A stretch of DNA of 64,000 bases from the NCBI GenBank assembly GCA_009778065.1, contig WRKM01000011.1:25225-89224 (forward strand), read 5' to 3'. This DNA comes from Oscillospiraceae bacterium. GTDB taxonomy: Bacteria; Bacillota; Clostridia; Oscillospirales; Ruminococcaceae. Below, one piece after another: positions 26,103 to 35,226 of this stretch (within the stretch, counting starts at the first letter, position 1; each line of letters starts with the position of its first letter). Position numbers and translations under genes: made by a program. The notes beneath the pieces are model-generated. The model saw only the letters and a program-made list of their open reading frames with translations, was not told where the DNA came from and did no database searches.

Positions 26103-26860
26103 ACAAATCAGCGTTAAAAGGTTTATTACTATATGATTTTTACTGTGTTAAAAAAGTAATTGTCATTTTTGTTCGTATATTTCTGATTACGTTTGTTGTC
26201 GGCGGCTTGCTCCTTTTAAGCACAGACTACGGAAACTTGAAGGTAATCAACGAAGACAAAGCCCTGACAAAAGCATTAGCGGGCATAATGGTCTTGTTTG
26301 CGCCGATGATTTGCGGAACCGGCATTTATACTTTTACCAACGAAAAATTTTTAAGCAACCAAAAAACAGGGTGGAATAAATACCTGTTTTCGCTCCCTGT
26401 ATCTGACAAATTACGTGTCGCGACCACGTATGCTTACGCACTTTTTTTGACATTTTTTACATTTTTCGGGACAATTGTGTTTACCGGTTCTTTTTATTTC
26501 ATAGCAGGGGATTTGAGTCTGGGGGCGACTTTCGCCTTTGCGGTCATGAAGCTGCCGATTGCGATTTCCTGTATTGTCGCTGTTTTTTCATACATCAATA
26601 TAGCAATCAGTTTTATATTCAAAAACGCCATGAGAACATTGCTCTTTACATCAGGGTGGGGTGTATTAATATTGTATAGTGCCATTTACGCACAAATAAA
26701 CGAAAAATCTTTGGAGAACATGGAACTCGTAGACAAGTTAAACGAAATGCTCAGCTTTGTCCTTGAACGAATGTGGCTTATGCCTATTCTGTTAATAACC
26801 TCGTTTGTACTGTCGTATATAGTTTCTTTAATCGCAATTAAATGGAGGGATAAACTTTGA
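26099..26860 (+). CDS. ABC-2 transporter permease
   Basis: A 253-residue membrane protein with about six helices (near 20-41, 63-82, 106-131, 135-165, 182-200 and 225-247). It is translationally coupled to the ATPase by ATGA. It resembles the ABC2_membrane_5-like permeases in YtrA-controlled operons. Confidence 0.85.
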   Translation: MNKSALKGLLLYDFYCVKKVIVIFVRIFLITFVVGGLLLLSTDYGNLKVINEDKALTKALAGIMVLFAPMICGTGIYTFTNEKFLSNQKTGWNKYLFSLPVSDKLRVATTYAYALFLTFFTFFGTIVFTGSFYFIAGDLSLGATFAFAVMKLPIAISCIVAVFSYINIAISFIFKNAMRTLLFTSGWGVLILYSAIYAQINEKSLENMELVDKLNEMLSFVLERMWLMPILLITSFVLSYIVSLIAIKWRDKL

Positions 26861-26930
26861 AAAATATCTACAAAATCCGGGAAAACGAAAATTTTAAAGT
26901 ACTTTTGTGCGGAAAGGACGTGAGGAAAGT

Positions 26931-27629
26931 ATGTTGAGAAAAGTAAAGGGTCTAATCCTAAAAGATTATTTTTGTGCAAAGCATTTCTATAGTTGTTGTA
27001 TTTTAATGCTTGTTTCAGTCGGAAGTTTACTTCTCTCCGCTGAGGACGAGGGCGGCGCTCTAATCACTTTTATGCCCTTCGTCTTTACGGCACTTATGCC
27101 GAATATGTGCTTCTCCTTAGACAAAGCTTATCGCTTTAACAGTTATGCCGCTACACTGCCTGTCACAAGGCGCGGCATAGTTCAGTCAAAGTATCTGCTG
27201 ATGGTTATAAATTACAGCGTTTGTTTTATTGTCATGAGCCTTATGTTTTTTATAAGCACGCTGATTCATGGAACGGTGTTTAATATCGCGCCTATTGCGA
27301 CGTATTTTGCGGTTGCTGTACTGATTGATTCGGTTTTTTACGCTTGCCTGTTTCGGTTCGGGATTGACAAAGGCAGTTGGTTTCTCATGTTTTTATTTAT
27401 CGGGGGAATCGCCGTGGTGTTCTTGTATTTGCTTTTCGGCGATTTGTCAATCGTTTTCGGGTCGAGCGGATTTGATGATTTTATTAAAAATTTAGAGTCA
27501 TTCGGTTTTATGCATATTTTTAATAAACTATGGTTACCGGTATTAATAGCGGCAGGCGTGTTCTTTGTAATAGGGTATAAGGTTTCATGCGTCTCGTATC
27601 ACCGCGGACTTGAAATCGACATGAAATAG
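26931..27629 (+). CDS. ABC-2 transporter permease, second subunit
   Basis: A 232-residue membrane protein with about six helices. It contains SLDKAYRFNSYAATLPVTR near 60-78, a pattern typical of ABC-2 permeases of this type (short cytoplasmic coupling region after helix 2). The ATG at 26931 is chosen for its GAGGA at five bases; a GTG at 26907 is unlikely. It probably forms a heterodimer with the previous permease. The operon ends here, nearly touching the convergent CPBP gene. Confidence 0.85.
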   Translation: MLRKVKGLILKDYFCAKHFYSCCILMLVSVGSLLLSAEDEGGALITFMPFVFTALMPNMCFSLDKAYRFNSYAATLPVTRRGIVQSKYLLMVINYSVCFIVMSLMFFISTLIHGTVFNIAPIATYFAVAVLIDSVFYACLFRFGIDKGSWFLMFLFIGGIAVVFLYLLFGDLSIVFGSSGFDDFIKNLESFGFMHIFNKLWLPVLIAAGVFFVIGYKVSCVSYHRGLEIDMK

Positions 27630-27632
27630 GCG

Positions 27633-28667
27633 TTACTTGATAAGTTTTATCAATTCTGCAAGTAATATATTGTTTGCATGGGTATCGAAAGCGAAAACTA
27701 ACATAATAAGCACAGGTACCGAAAAGAAAAATAAAGCGATTTTTCTTTTTCCGCTCACTTCATTCCATGTGTTTTCTATTTTATATTTTCTGATTACGGG
27801 GATTTTCTTTAAAAATGCGGCAACTCCTACAAAAATTAAAACCAAAGCCGCGAAATAAAAAATGTTATAGGTCGTATTAATTAACTTGTTCTCCCAGTTG
27901 GTCGCTTCTCTTAAAGACTCAGCGGCGAAAAGGATTGCCGTTACGCCATTGACTAAAGCGTGGAGTATAGTTACTATAAAAAGCGAATTTGTTGCATAAC
28001 GTATATAGCCGAGTGCTAAACCGAGTGCGGTTGTATATAAGAGCATTGAAACCCTTCCGTGCATTAAACCGAATAAAACAGCAGTTACAACAATAGCGAC
28101 ACCGTTACCGTAGGGTTTCAGCGCATCGTACATTATTCCCCTACAGAGCAATTCTTCAAAAACCGGGGCGAATACCACAAGCGACAGGACCATAAAAACC
28201 ACGTAAACAGCATTTGCCGATGCTTCGATTTCCGGAGATTTAAAAACATCCTCGAGCTGTGCCGATACATTTGTGAATTTCGATATAAAAAGCATTGTCA
28301 GCACGGTAAAAAGAGAAACGCCGTAACCCAAGCCATACACAGCAGGAAATGTTCCGAGCTTTTTAGCGAGTCGGTCGGGCTTTTTATAAAGTCCGCCGAT
28401 TTTCCCGTTATAATATCCGAAACTCTTAAATAAAATTGCGGCTACAAGAAGCGGAACCATGTAAATCAGCATTACACCTACGATTCCCGCTGATAGAAAA
28501 TATGCGGTTGTTCCTATTTCGTCCGCTAATTGACTTATTAAATAAGTAATAAAATCTCTTATAAGCACACAAACGTAAAAAACGCACATAATAAAGCCGA
28601 GCTTTGCGCATACGATTTTATAGGAGCTGAGTTTAGATTTTTCTGTTATCGTATTTGTTTCGTTCAT
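27633..28667 (-). CDS. CPBP-family intramembrane glutamic endopeptidase
   Basis: A 344-residue protein with about eight helices and the three CPBP/Abi motifs: FEELLCRGIMY (EExxxR) near 173-183, FGLMHGR, and ILHALVNG. Members are membrane proteases related to Rce1, some giving bacteriocin self-immunity. Substrate unknown. It ends the yerC-prs run, 20 bases after prs. Confidence 0.9.
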   Translation of the reverse strand: MNETNTITEKSKLSSYKIVCAKLGFIMCVFYVCVLIRDFITYLISQLADEIGTTAYFLSAGIVGVMLIYMVPLLVAAILFKSFGYYNGKIGGLYKKPDRLAKKLGTFPAVYGLGYGVSLFTVLTMLFISKFTNVSAQLEDVFKSPEIEASANAVYVVFMVLSLVVFAPVFEELLCRGIMYDALKPYGNGVAIVVTAVLFGLMHGRVSMLLYTTALGLALGYIRYATNSLFIVTILHALVNGVTAILFAAESLREATNWENKLINTTYNIFYFAALVLIFVGVAAFLKKIPVIRKYKIENTWNEVSGKRKIALFFFSVPVLIMLVFAFDTHANNILLAELIKLIK

Positions 28668-28687
28668 GTTCGCTTTATCCTTTTCGT

Positions 28688-29647
28688 TTAATTAAATAAC
28701 GGTGAAATCGGTTTATCGGTATAGATTCGCTCTACCGCCTGTGCGAAAACTCCCGAAACGGGTAAAAAACGAAGCTTTGAAATTTTCTTCTCGGCGGGTA
28801 TGTTTATTGTGTCAAGTATTACCACCTCTTTTAAATGTGATTTTTCAATTTTTTCAATCGCACTACCCGAAAGTACGCCGTGGGTTGCGGCGGCGTAAAC
28901 CTCTTTTGCCCCGCCCTTTTCAATTACGGCGGCGGCGGCGTTACAGAGCGTACCTGCTGTGTCTATCATGTCGTCCACTATAATAACAATCTTTCCGCTT
29001 ACATCGCCTATTATATTCATTATCTCGCTGACATTGGCTTTTTGTCTGCGCTTGTCTATTATCGCAAGCCCCACCCCGACGCGGTGAGAGAAGCTACGGG
29101 CTCTTGCCACCGAACCGAGGTCGGGAGAAACACAGATTATCTCCTCCGGACTATCTTCAAACCTCTCTTTAAAATAGGGAGCTAAAATCGACATTCCCTG
29201 TAAATCGTCCACGGGAATACTGAAAAAACCCTGAATCTGCGGTGAATGTAAATCCATCGTGAGAATCCTGTCTGCACCCGCGACCGAAATCATATCCGCT
29301 ACGAGCCGTGCCGAAATAGGGTCACGGGCTTTTGACTTTCTGTCCTGTCTCGAATATCCGAAATACGGCACAACCGCAGTTATTCTACCCGCGCTTGCCC
29401 TCTTAAATGCGTCTATCATAATTAAGAGTTCCATAATATTATCGTTCACGGGAGCAGAGGTTGATTGTACCACGAAAACATCAAAACCGCGAACGCTTTC
29501 GTTTATATTTACCGCAATTTCACCGTCGCTGAATGTTGTCACCTCGGAATCTCCGAGCGGTAAACCGAGTATACCCGCTATATCCTTAGCCAATGACGGG
29601 TTAGAGTTTGCGGTGAAAACTTTCATGTCCCTGCTGTGAATGTTCAT
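28688..29647 (-). CDS. prs: Ribose-phosphate pyrophosphokinase
   Basis: A 319-residue enzyme making PRPP from ribose-5-phosphate and ATP. Signatures: YSRQDRKSKARDPISA near 100, DLHSPQIQGFF, and the PRPP-binding loop VIVDDMIDTAGTL near 215-228. The start ATG at 29647 has GGGGAGG upstream. It follows glmU, the classical Firmicute order. Confidence 0.97.
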   Translation of the reverse strand: MNIHSRDMKVFTANSNPSLAKDIAGILGLPLGDSEVTTFSDGEIAVNINESVRGFDVFVVQSTSAPVNDNIMELLIMIDAFKRASAGRITAVVPYFGYSRQDRKSKARDPISARLVADMISVAGADRILTMDLHSPQIQGFFSIPVDDLQGMSILAPYFKERFEDSPEEIICVSPDLGSVARARSFSHRVGVGLAIIDKRRQKANVSEIMNIIGDVSGKIVIIVDDMIDTAGTLCNAAAAVIEKGGAKEVYAAATHGVLSGSAIEKIEKSHLKEVVILDTINIPAEKKISKLRFLPVSGVFAQAVERIYTDKPISPLFN

Positions 29648-29670
29648 GTCTTTTTACCTCCCCTACGCAT

Positions 29671-31068
29671 TTATTTTGACTTTTTATCTTTTTTTATCCT
29701 TAGTTCGTTTTTATACCAGTTTTCTTTTATATTGACCTGTCCCCGTTCAATGGCAAGCGCGGCGGGCGGGACATTGTTCGTTATGGTGGAGCCTGCGGCT
29801 GTTGCGGCGTTTTCCCCTACCTCAACAGGCGCGATTAAGTTAGTGTTACACCCGATGAAGGCGTTATCGCCTATTTTTGTTCGGTATTTTTCTATACCGT
29901 CATAATTCGCCGTGACCGTTCCGCACCCGAAGTTAACATTTTTCCCTACATCGCTGTCGCCTATATAGGTTAAATGAGCGAGAGCGGTTCCTTCGCCTAT
30001 TTCGGAGTTTTTCACTTCAACAAAATCGCCTATTTTTACATTCTTGTTTAAGGTGGTACCTGCGCGGATATGTACGAACGGTCCCGCCTTTACATTGTCA
30101 CAGATTTTTGCGTCAAACGCCTGAACACAGTTAAGCGTAACATTCTCGCCTATTTCGCAGTTATCTATTTGGGTATTCGGACCTATTACACAGCCGCTTC
30201 CTATTTCGGTTTTTCCTCTTATAATCGTGTTAGGCATGAGCAGTGTATCACGTGCTATTTTAACGTCCTTGCCTATGATTACGTTATGTCCTATTATGTC
30301 GACGCCCGCGGCATAATGACGGCTGTTTATGAGTTCGGTCATCATGTCGTTAAGCTCTCGGAGTTGTTTCCTGTCGTTCGCACCGAGAACTATAATACTG
30401 TCGTCCGCCATATAGGTAGAGGTGTTTTTTCCGAGCAGTTTCACCGTATCGGTAAGATAAAACTCACCGCTCTTATTATTATCGCGAAGCTGCGGTAAAG
30501 CCCACAAAAGACGCTCCGCCTTAAACCAGTACGCACCGCTGTTTACTTCGGTTATTTTAAGCTCATCAGGACTACAATCCTTCATTTCTACGATTGAACT
30601 CAACAAATTCGTATTCCTGTCGCGTTTTATTCTGCCGTAGTTACCCGCAGGGGCTACGTTTGCGGTGATTACCGTAACATCGCTGTTTTGCTCTTTATGG
30701 AGCTTATAGGCGGCGTTAATTGTTGCGGCATCCATGAAAGGCGCGTCCCCGCAAAGTATTAATACATCTTTAGAAATATCCTCCACGAGCATACTTTCCG
30801 CCTGCATGACGGCGTGACCCGTACCTTTCCTTTCAGCCTGCAAAAAAGTATGATACTTGCCTCTTTTTTTTAGATACTCTGCCACCTTATCCGCACTGCT
30901 GCCCGTGATTACGCCTACGTTTTCATCGCTAATCCCCGCTTCTTTTACCGAGTCTAAAACCCAGCCGAGCATCGGCTCGAACAGCACGGGCATTAAAACC
31001 TTAGGGTTTGCGGAGTTCATGCGTTTGCCGTCTCCCGCGGCAAGAATGATACAACATCTGTCTTCCAT
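29671..31068 (-). CDS. glmU: Bifunctional UDP-GlcNAc pyrophosphorylase / GlcN-1-P acetyltransferase
   Basis: A 465-residue enzyme giving UDP-N-acetylglucosamine. The N-terminal uridylyltransferase has LAAGDGKRMNSANPKVL near 9-25 (Asp for the usual Gly/Lys residue after LAAG). The C-terminal half is a left-handed beta helix of hexapeptide repeats (for example IGSGCVIGPNTQIDNCEIGE) with acetyltransferase residues near HLTYIGDSDVG. Full length for the family. Confidence 0.97.
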   Translation of the reverse strand: MEDRCCIILAAGDGKRMNSANPKVLMPVLFEPMLGWVLDSVKEAGISDENVGVITGSSADKVAEYLKKRGKYHTFLQAERKGTGHAVMQAESMLVEDISKDVLILCGDAPFMDAATINAAYKLHKEQNSDVTVITANVAPAGNYGRIKRDRNTNLLSSIVEMKDCSPDELKITEVNSGAYWFKAERLLWALPQLRDNNKSGEFYLTDTVKLLGKNTSTYMADDSIIVLGANDRKQLRELNDMMTELINSRHYAAGVDIIGHNVIIGKDVKIARDTLLMPNTIIRGKTEIGSGCVIGPNTQIDNCEIGENVTLNCVQAFDAKICDNVKAGPFVHIRAGTTLNKNVKIGDFVEVKNSEIGEGTALAHLTYIGDSDVGKNVNFGCGTVTANYDGIEKYRTKIGDNAFIGCNTNLIAPVEVGENAATAAGSTITNNVPPAALAIERGQVNIKENWYKNELRIKKDKKSK

Positions 31069-31092
31069 AAAATACCTCTGTTTAAATTAATT

Positions 31093-31956
31093 TCATATTA
31101 TTTTTATTTCATTCGGCTCAAAATAATACTTTTTATCACAAAAATGACAGCAGACTTCGATTTTTTCATTAGTTTCAGCGAGTTTTCGGAGTTCCTCTTT
31201 GCCGAGACTGACTAAGAGTTCTTCTGTACGCGAACGTGAGCAGTCGCACTTATAAAAAACTTCCCACTCGTCCAAAACATTACCGCCGAATCCCCGAAGA
31301 CCGCGTAAAGCTATTTCTTCTGCCCCCATACCGCTTTCGAGCATCTCGGTAACAGCGGGTATGTCTTTTATGCTTTGTTCAACCAAACGGATTGTCTCTT
31401 CGCTGACAGGCGGCAAAAGCTGAATCAAATAGCCCCCTGCCGCTTTTATGCTCCAATCAACGTCTACAAGCACTCCGAGGGCGCAAACCGTCGGAATCTG
31501 CTCACTGACCGCATAGTAACTCGTTATATCCTCGGCTATTTCACCGGAAACGAGCGGAACCTGCGCCGCATAAGGCTCTTTTAACCCTGTATCTCGTATA
31601 ACACCGAGAAGCCCGTCTTTACCGACATACCCGGCTACGTCAAGCTTTCCCTTTTCGTTAAGAGGTAAATCAACATTACAATTTCCGGCGCAACAGCGTA
31701 CATTACCCCTGTAGTCGGCGCTAACGGTTATTATTCCTGCGGCTCCTTTACCGTCAACCCGCAGAGTCAGCAGGTCTTTCTCGTTTTTCATCATAGAACC
31801 CATAATTACTGCCGCCGTAGAGAGCCGCCCCAAAGCCGCACTCGCCACGGGGGTGGTCTTATGAATTTTGTATATTTCGTTTACTATATCTTTGGTGTCT
31901 GCGGCGGCGCAGAGTACACTGCCGTCTGCCGATAAGGCTCTGACTATTTTTGACAT
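31093..31956 (-). CDS. hslO: Redox-regulated chaperone Hsp33
   Basis: A 287-residue holdase activated by oxidation. The C-terminal zinc centre is visible as CDC (near 240) and CCHFC (near 270), giving the CxC...CxxC set. The N-terminal domain starts IVRALSADGSVLCAAADT. It lies between glmU and a methyltransferase gene and has AAAGGA before its ATG. Confidence 0.96.
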   Translation of the reverse strand: MSKIVRALSADGSVLCAAADTKDIVNEIYKIHKTTPVASAALGRLSTAAVIMGSMMKNEKDLLTLRVDGKGAAGIITVSADYRGNVRCCAGNCNVDLPLNEKGKLDVAGYVGKDGLLGVIRDTGLKEPYAAQVPLVSGEIAEDITSYYAVSEQIPTVCALGVLVDVDWSIKAAGGYLIQLLPPVSEETIRLVEQSIKDIPAVTEMLESGMGAEEIALRGLRGFGGNVLDEWEVFYKCDCSRSRTEELLVSLGKEELRKLAETNEKIEVCCHFCDKKYYFEPNEIKII

Positions 31957-31983
31957 TTAAGTTCCTTTTCTGTGCGATATATT

Positions 31984-32001
31984 CGGCGGGGAATCCCGCC
32001 G
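31984..32001 (-). terminator. GC-rich hairpin between the methyltransferase gene and hslO
   Basis: Perfect 7-bp stem CGGCGGG/CCCGCCG with a 4-base loop, directly after the methyltransferase stop. There is no T run, so it may slow transcription or protect the RNA rather than terminate. Confidence 0.4.
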
Positions 32002-32754
32002 TTACAATTTTATCGCGACAAATACCGCTTTTTCGCTTAATTCGTTCGCAGGAGCGTTTTCGAGCCAGTCATACACCCGCACTTCTCCGAACCCCGCATC
32101 TTTCAATAAGAGCGAAATTTTTTCAAGCGGGTACGCCGTTTCCGAAAGGGTTTCGGTATATCTGTTCCATGAATCTCCCTCACGTGCGAAAACATCGAGC
32201 GTCATCCCGACCCTTCCGTCTTCGCAATACGAGTTTTGCCAAACGCAAAAAATATTATCAGGCTCCGGCAGGTCGAAAACGTAGTTATTGCCCGAAAGCG
32301 ACTCTTCATGCTTATACAGCGTGTTTACATCGAACGCCAACACCCCGCCCTTATTCATAAATAATGACAAACGAGCGAAAGTCTTTCTGATATATTCAAT
32401 GTCGGAAAGATGATTCAGCGCATCTAAAACGCATATACAACAATCTATAGCCACAGGAAGCTCAAGCTCCGTCATGTCCCGACAGATATACTTTATGGCG
32501 GGCTTATCGGCGGACTGTTTCTTTTCAGCTTCCGCCAACATCTCAGATGATATGTCCGCTCCGATTACATCATAACCTAAATCGGCAAAATACCGCGAGA
32601 GCGTCCCCGTTCCGCAGGCTAAATCAAGCAAAACCCCACCGCTTTTACCGTTTTCTTTCAACAGCTTATGATAATAACCGCCGATTTCGTCATAATCGGC
32701 TTCCTGAAGCCTGTCATAAAAGGACGCCCACTTATAAAGACTGCTTCCGCTCAT
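32002..32754 (-). CDS. Class I SAM-dependent methyltransferase
   Basis: A 250-residue methyltransferase with SAM motif LLDLACGTGTLSRYFADLG near 38-56, then VIGADIS, and CVLDALNHL as motif IV region. It is a small-molecule type domain; the substrate is unknown. ATGA overlap with yerC shows co-translation. Confidence 0.85.
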   Translation of the reverse strand: MSGSSLYKWASFYDRLQEADYDEIGGYYHKLLKENGKSGGVLLDLACGTGTLSRYFADLGYDVIGADISSEMLAEAEKKQSADKPAIKYICRDMTELELPVAIDCCICVLDALNHLSDIEYIRKTFARLSLFMNKGGVLAFDVNTLYKHEESLSGNNYVFDLPEPDNIFCVWQNSYCEDGRVGMTLDVFAREGDSWNRYTETLSETAYPLEKISLLLKDAGFGEVRVYDWLENAPANELSEKAVFVAIKL

Positions 32755-33068
32755 TCGTCCGAGTCGGGTAAACCGACGCCTTTTTCGGCGAGCCGCTCGA
32801 ATATCACCTTATACCCGTCGTTTCCGTAGTTCAATGTGCGGTTAACGCGGCTGATAGTAGCCGTGCTTGCACCTGTTTTCTCAACGATATAATTGTATAC
32901 GCGCTTCTCGGTCAACAGCTTTGCCACCTTTAGTCGCTGGGCGATGGATTTAAGCTCCAGGATAGTACATACATCCTCAAAAAAATCATAGCACTCCTCA
33001 AGACTTTTTAGCTCTAAAACCGCGTTAAATAAAAAATCTATGTTTTTGTCCTGTAACTTCTTGTTCAT
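32751..33068 (-). CDS. yerC: YerC/YecD, TrpR-like DNA-binding protein
   Basis: A 105-residue TrpR-superfamily protein with helix-turn-helix VYNYIVEKTGASTATISRVNR near 58-78. It is a conserved Firmicute protein of unclear regulon. It is first in the run to prs, with its own sigma-A promoter and GAGGAC before the ATG. Confidence 0.93.
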   Translation of the reverse strand: MNKKLQDKNIDFLFNAVLELKSLEECYDFFEDVCTILELKSIAQRLKVAKLLTEKRVYNYIVEKTGASTATISRVNRTLNYGNDGYKVIFERLAEKGVGLPDSDE

Positions 33069-33106
33069 AACGTCCTCCGTTGTTGTGTCGTTCGCTTTAT
33101 ATATTA

Positions 33107-33135
33107 ATTATACCTGTTTTTAGCGATTTTGTCAA
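33107..33135 (-). promoter_or_regulatory. Sigma-A promoter of the yerC-prs run
   Basis: On the minus strand TTGACA (33135-33130) and TATAAT (33112-33107) with 17-base spacing, 38 bases upstream of yerC. Confidence 0.88.
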
Positions 33136-33163
33136 GGTGCTTTTATTTAAACCCCTCTTAAAG

Positions 33164-33196
33164 AGAAAAACCGAACGGTCTGCGTTCGGTTTTTCT
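33164..33196 (-). terminator. Terminator of the signalling operon
   Basis: A 13-bp perfect stem (AGAAAAACCGAAC with its complement) around a 7-base loop, with TTTTTCTCTTT on the minus strand. It stops transcription from the pseudo-receiver/kinase/sigma operon before the yerC promoter. Confidence 0.85.
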
Positions 33197-33236
33197 GTTA
33201 TAACTTTATAAATTTAAAGTGCGTAGCATACAGGTT

Positions 33237-33800
33237 CTAAGAGATGATTAAATCTAATTCTGTACTTACACTGTTTCTGCTTTTAAAATCGGAGCCTTCT
33301 TTTTCATATACATGAACTGTTAAAACTGCCTTATACTCGCCTTCGAGCGGGGTACTAAGTAACATAAACTTTCCGACATTCTCGGTCGGCGCGATAAAAT
33401 CCGATACATACAGCTCTTCATCTGTATCCTTTAAGCGAAGCTCAAATCGGACATAAAAGCCGCTGTTTTTCGGGTTTTGTAACGGGACGTTGAACCACGC
33501 TTCGGGTTCGTCCGCATAGACTGTTACGCTTTTGTAACATTCGAGCGGGAAATTAAAGTCTTCGTTTTCCTGCATAAAGACGATAGCCGAGAGCGGAACC
33601 TGCGCGTCTTCTATAGATATGTAGTCCGTATCATCATTTTTATTCACTATACCTTGAAATACAATGATAGCGGAAAGCGACATAACCGTAACAAGCGATG
33701 CAGACAGACTCTGATAGAGAACAAGCCGTTTTCTGCGCTGAAGCTTAATTTCCTCGGAACGACAAATTGCGCGTCTCGCGATTTCTTTATTGTCGAACAT
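33237..33800 (-). CDS. Membrane protein after the sigma factor, anti-sigma-like
   Basis: A 187-residue protein with a short basic cytoplasmic part (residues 1-26, EIARRAICRSEEIKLQRRKR), one membrane helix (about 27-50) and an extracytoplasmic beta-sandwich-like domain (NPKNSGFYVRFELRLKD near 110-126, TPLEGEYKAVLTVHVYE near 150-166). Lying directly after an ECF-like sigma gene with this topology suggests an anti-sigma or sensor role, but no zinc anti-sigma motif is seen. This is inference. Confidence 0.7.
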   Translation of the reverse strand: MFDNKEIARRAICRSEEIKLQRRKRLVLYQSLSASLVTVMSLSAIIVFQGIVNKNDDTDYISIEDAQVPLSAIVFMQENEDFNFPLECYKSVTVYADEPEAWFNVPLQNPKNSGFYVRFELRLKDTDEELYVSDFIAPTENVGKFMLLSTPLEGEYKAVLTVHVYEKEGSDFKSRNSVSTELDLIIS

Positions 33801-33908
33801 AATAAGTTGTACCCACCTCCATTCGATATTTATGCCTTATAAATACTTAGAGTGTGAAAACCGAAAAAAGTTGCGGTTTTTTTCAAAATATTTTTACAAA
33901 GGTTTTTC

Positions 33909-34493
33909 TCAGTAGTTAAAGCCGTCTTTTTCGAGGATTCTTTTCAGCGCGGCTTTAGCTCTGAAGGCTAAGTGTTTTATTTGCTTTTCGCTCTTGTTCA
34001 TTGCCTTACCCGCCTGTAAATAGCTCATATCTTTAAAGTATAGTAGCTTCAGGACGGTATAATGGTCGTCTTTAAGTATCTGCATGGCTTCGCGGAGCTG
34101 CTGCTTGTTTTCTGTCCGCTCTAAAAAAAATTCGGGTGTATGCTCGTCGTCCGCTTGTGTGTCTGCGATGTCCTCATATGTGATATGTTGTCCCTGACCT
34201 CGCTCTTTCAGACTTCGGGTCGCTAAGTTTCTCGCTATTGTGAACAGGTATGTCTTGAGCGACGATTTCCCCGCGAATTTACCGCCGCCGACCGCGAGCT
34301 GTGCGAAGGCTTCTATAGTTAAGTGTTTTGTCTCGTGATAATCACGAACAATGCCGTAAATAAAGCAAGACAGCTCGTTTTGATATAATTCGACAAGCTC
34401 CTCAAAGGCGTTTTCGTCTCCCGAGCGAAAACGGCGATACAGTTCTTCGCCCGATACGGCAGTTTTGTTTTCAGACTTTATATCCGGCTTTAT
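33909..34493 (-). CDS. Sigma-70 family (ECF-type) RNA polymerase sigma factor with a non-canonical start
   Basis: A frame of about 194 codons gives a clear sigma factor. Region 2 is seen in FRSGDENAFEELVELYQNE and GKFAGKSSLKTYLFTIARN; region 4 in LKLLYFKDMSYLQAGKAMN and KQIKHLAFRAKAALKRIL. There is no ATG, GTG or TTG in frame between the upstream TAA and the conserved region; the first ATG falls in region 4. The G-rich sequence AAAGGGGGCGGAGG (34509-34496) leads into an ATA at 34493, the suggested start; another ATA is at 34481 and an ATT lies upstream. The membrane protein follows 108 bases downstream. Confidence 0.85.
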   Translation of the reverse strand: MKPDIKSENKTAVSGEELYRRFRSGDENAFEELVELYQNELSCFIYGIVRDYHETKHLTIEAFAQLAVGGGKFAGKSSLKTYLFTIARNLATRSLKERGQGQHITYEDIADTQADDEHTPEFFLERTENKQQLREAMQILKDDHYTVLKLLYFKDMSYLQAGKAMNKSEKQIKHLAFRAKAALKRILEKDGFNY

Positions 34494-34643
34494 ATCCTCC
34501 GCCCCCTTTACGAAAATATCATACCTTTATACATTATACTTCATTTTAGAACGAAAAGGGGAAAAGGTTTTCAAAAAATTACCTTTCGTCCTTGCTTTTA
34601 TGCACATACTTACATATTGTTTACAAATTCTCGCATTTATTTA

Positions 34644-35174
34644 TTACACTTGCACAAAACGGTAGCCCACACCGTATTCGGCAACGAGCGTGTACCCGGA
34701 GCCGTTTATTTTTTTACGAAGGTTTGACACCGCGACCTTAATGGTGCTTATATTCACGTTCGCTTGACTATTCCATACCTTTTCATATATATATTTCGCG
34801 CTTATGGCTTTTCCCTCGTTTTGGGCGAATAACAAAAGCAGAAAAAACTCTTTTTTAGTCAATAATAAGTCGTTACCGTCCGAAAATGCCTGTCCGCTGA
34901 ACAGGTCTATACATAGCTTTCCGCGTATAATTCGTTCCGGGACACGTTCTGCTTTTTCGAGCATTTTTCCGATTCGCGTAATAAAAACATCATGAAGTAC
35001 AATACCTTCAATACGTAAATCGCGAGACAGCCGCTCCCGAGCCGCCGTCAAGGTTCCGGCGGTAATCACGTTGTAACCGTTTTCGGTAAGGATTCTGCGG
35101 TTATTTTCTGAAATATCAGATTCGCCTTCGATGCTCAAAAGAGCTTTTCGGTTTCGGGAAAAGCTACTATCCAT
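34644..35174 (-). CDS. OmpR-type winged-helix protein with truncated receiver
   Basis: A 176-residue protein. The C-terminal OmpR/PhoB winged helix is complete (LLLTKKEFFLLLLFAQNEGK near 101-120, ISTIKVAVSNLRKKI near 142-156, GVGYRFV). The N-terminal part resembles the first half of a receiver (LLSIEGESDISENNRRIL, NGYNVITAGTL) but the acidic pair reads EG, the phosphoryl aspartate is not in place, and roughly 60 residues of the receiver are missing. It therefore cannot work as a normal response regulator. Confidence 0.85.
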   Translation of the reverse strand: MDSSFSRNRKALLSIEGESDISENNRRILTENGYNVITAGTLTAARERLSRDLRIEGIVLHDVFITRIGKMLEKAERVPERIIRGKLCIDLFSGQAFSDGNDLLLTKKEFFLLLLFAQNEGKAISAKYIYEKVWNSQANVNISTIKVAVSNLRKKINGSGYTLVAEYGVGYRFVQV

Positions 35175-35226
35175 TATTTTTCTCCGTTCACTTTTTCGCG
35201 GGTTATTTTATAAAGGATTTTTGTGA

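Noticed and set aside
34505..34520. Programmed frameshift from the short MIFS frame into the sigma frame
   Set aside because: No slippery heptamer or downstream structure is evident; an ATA/ATT start is simpler. Kept only as an alternative.
34518..34600. Possible ECF-type autoregulated promoter (GAAAAC...CGTTC) before the sigma gene
   Set aside because: The spacing of about 13 bases is too short for known ECF promoters; a lone TATAAT there has no good -35.
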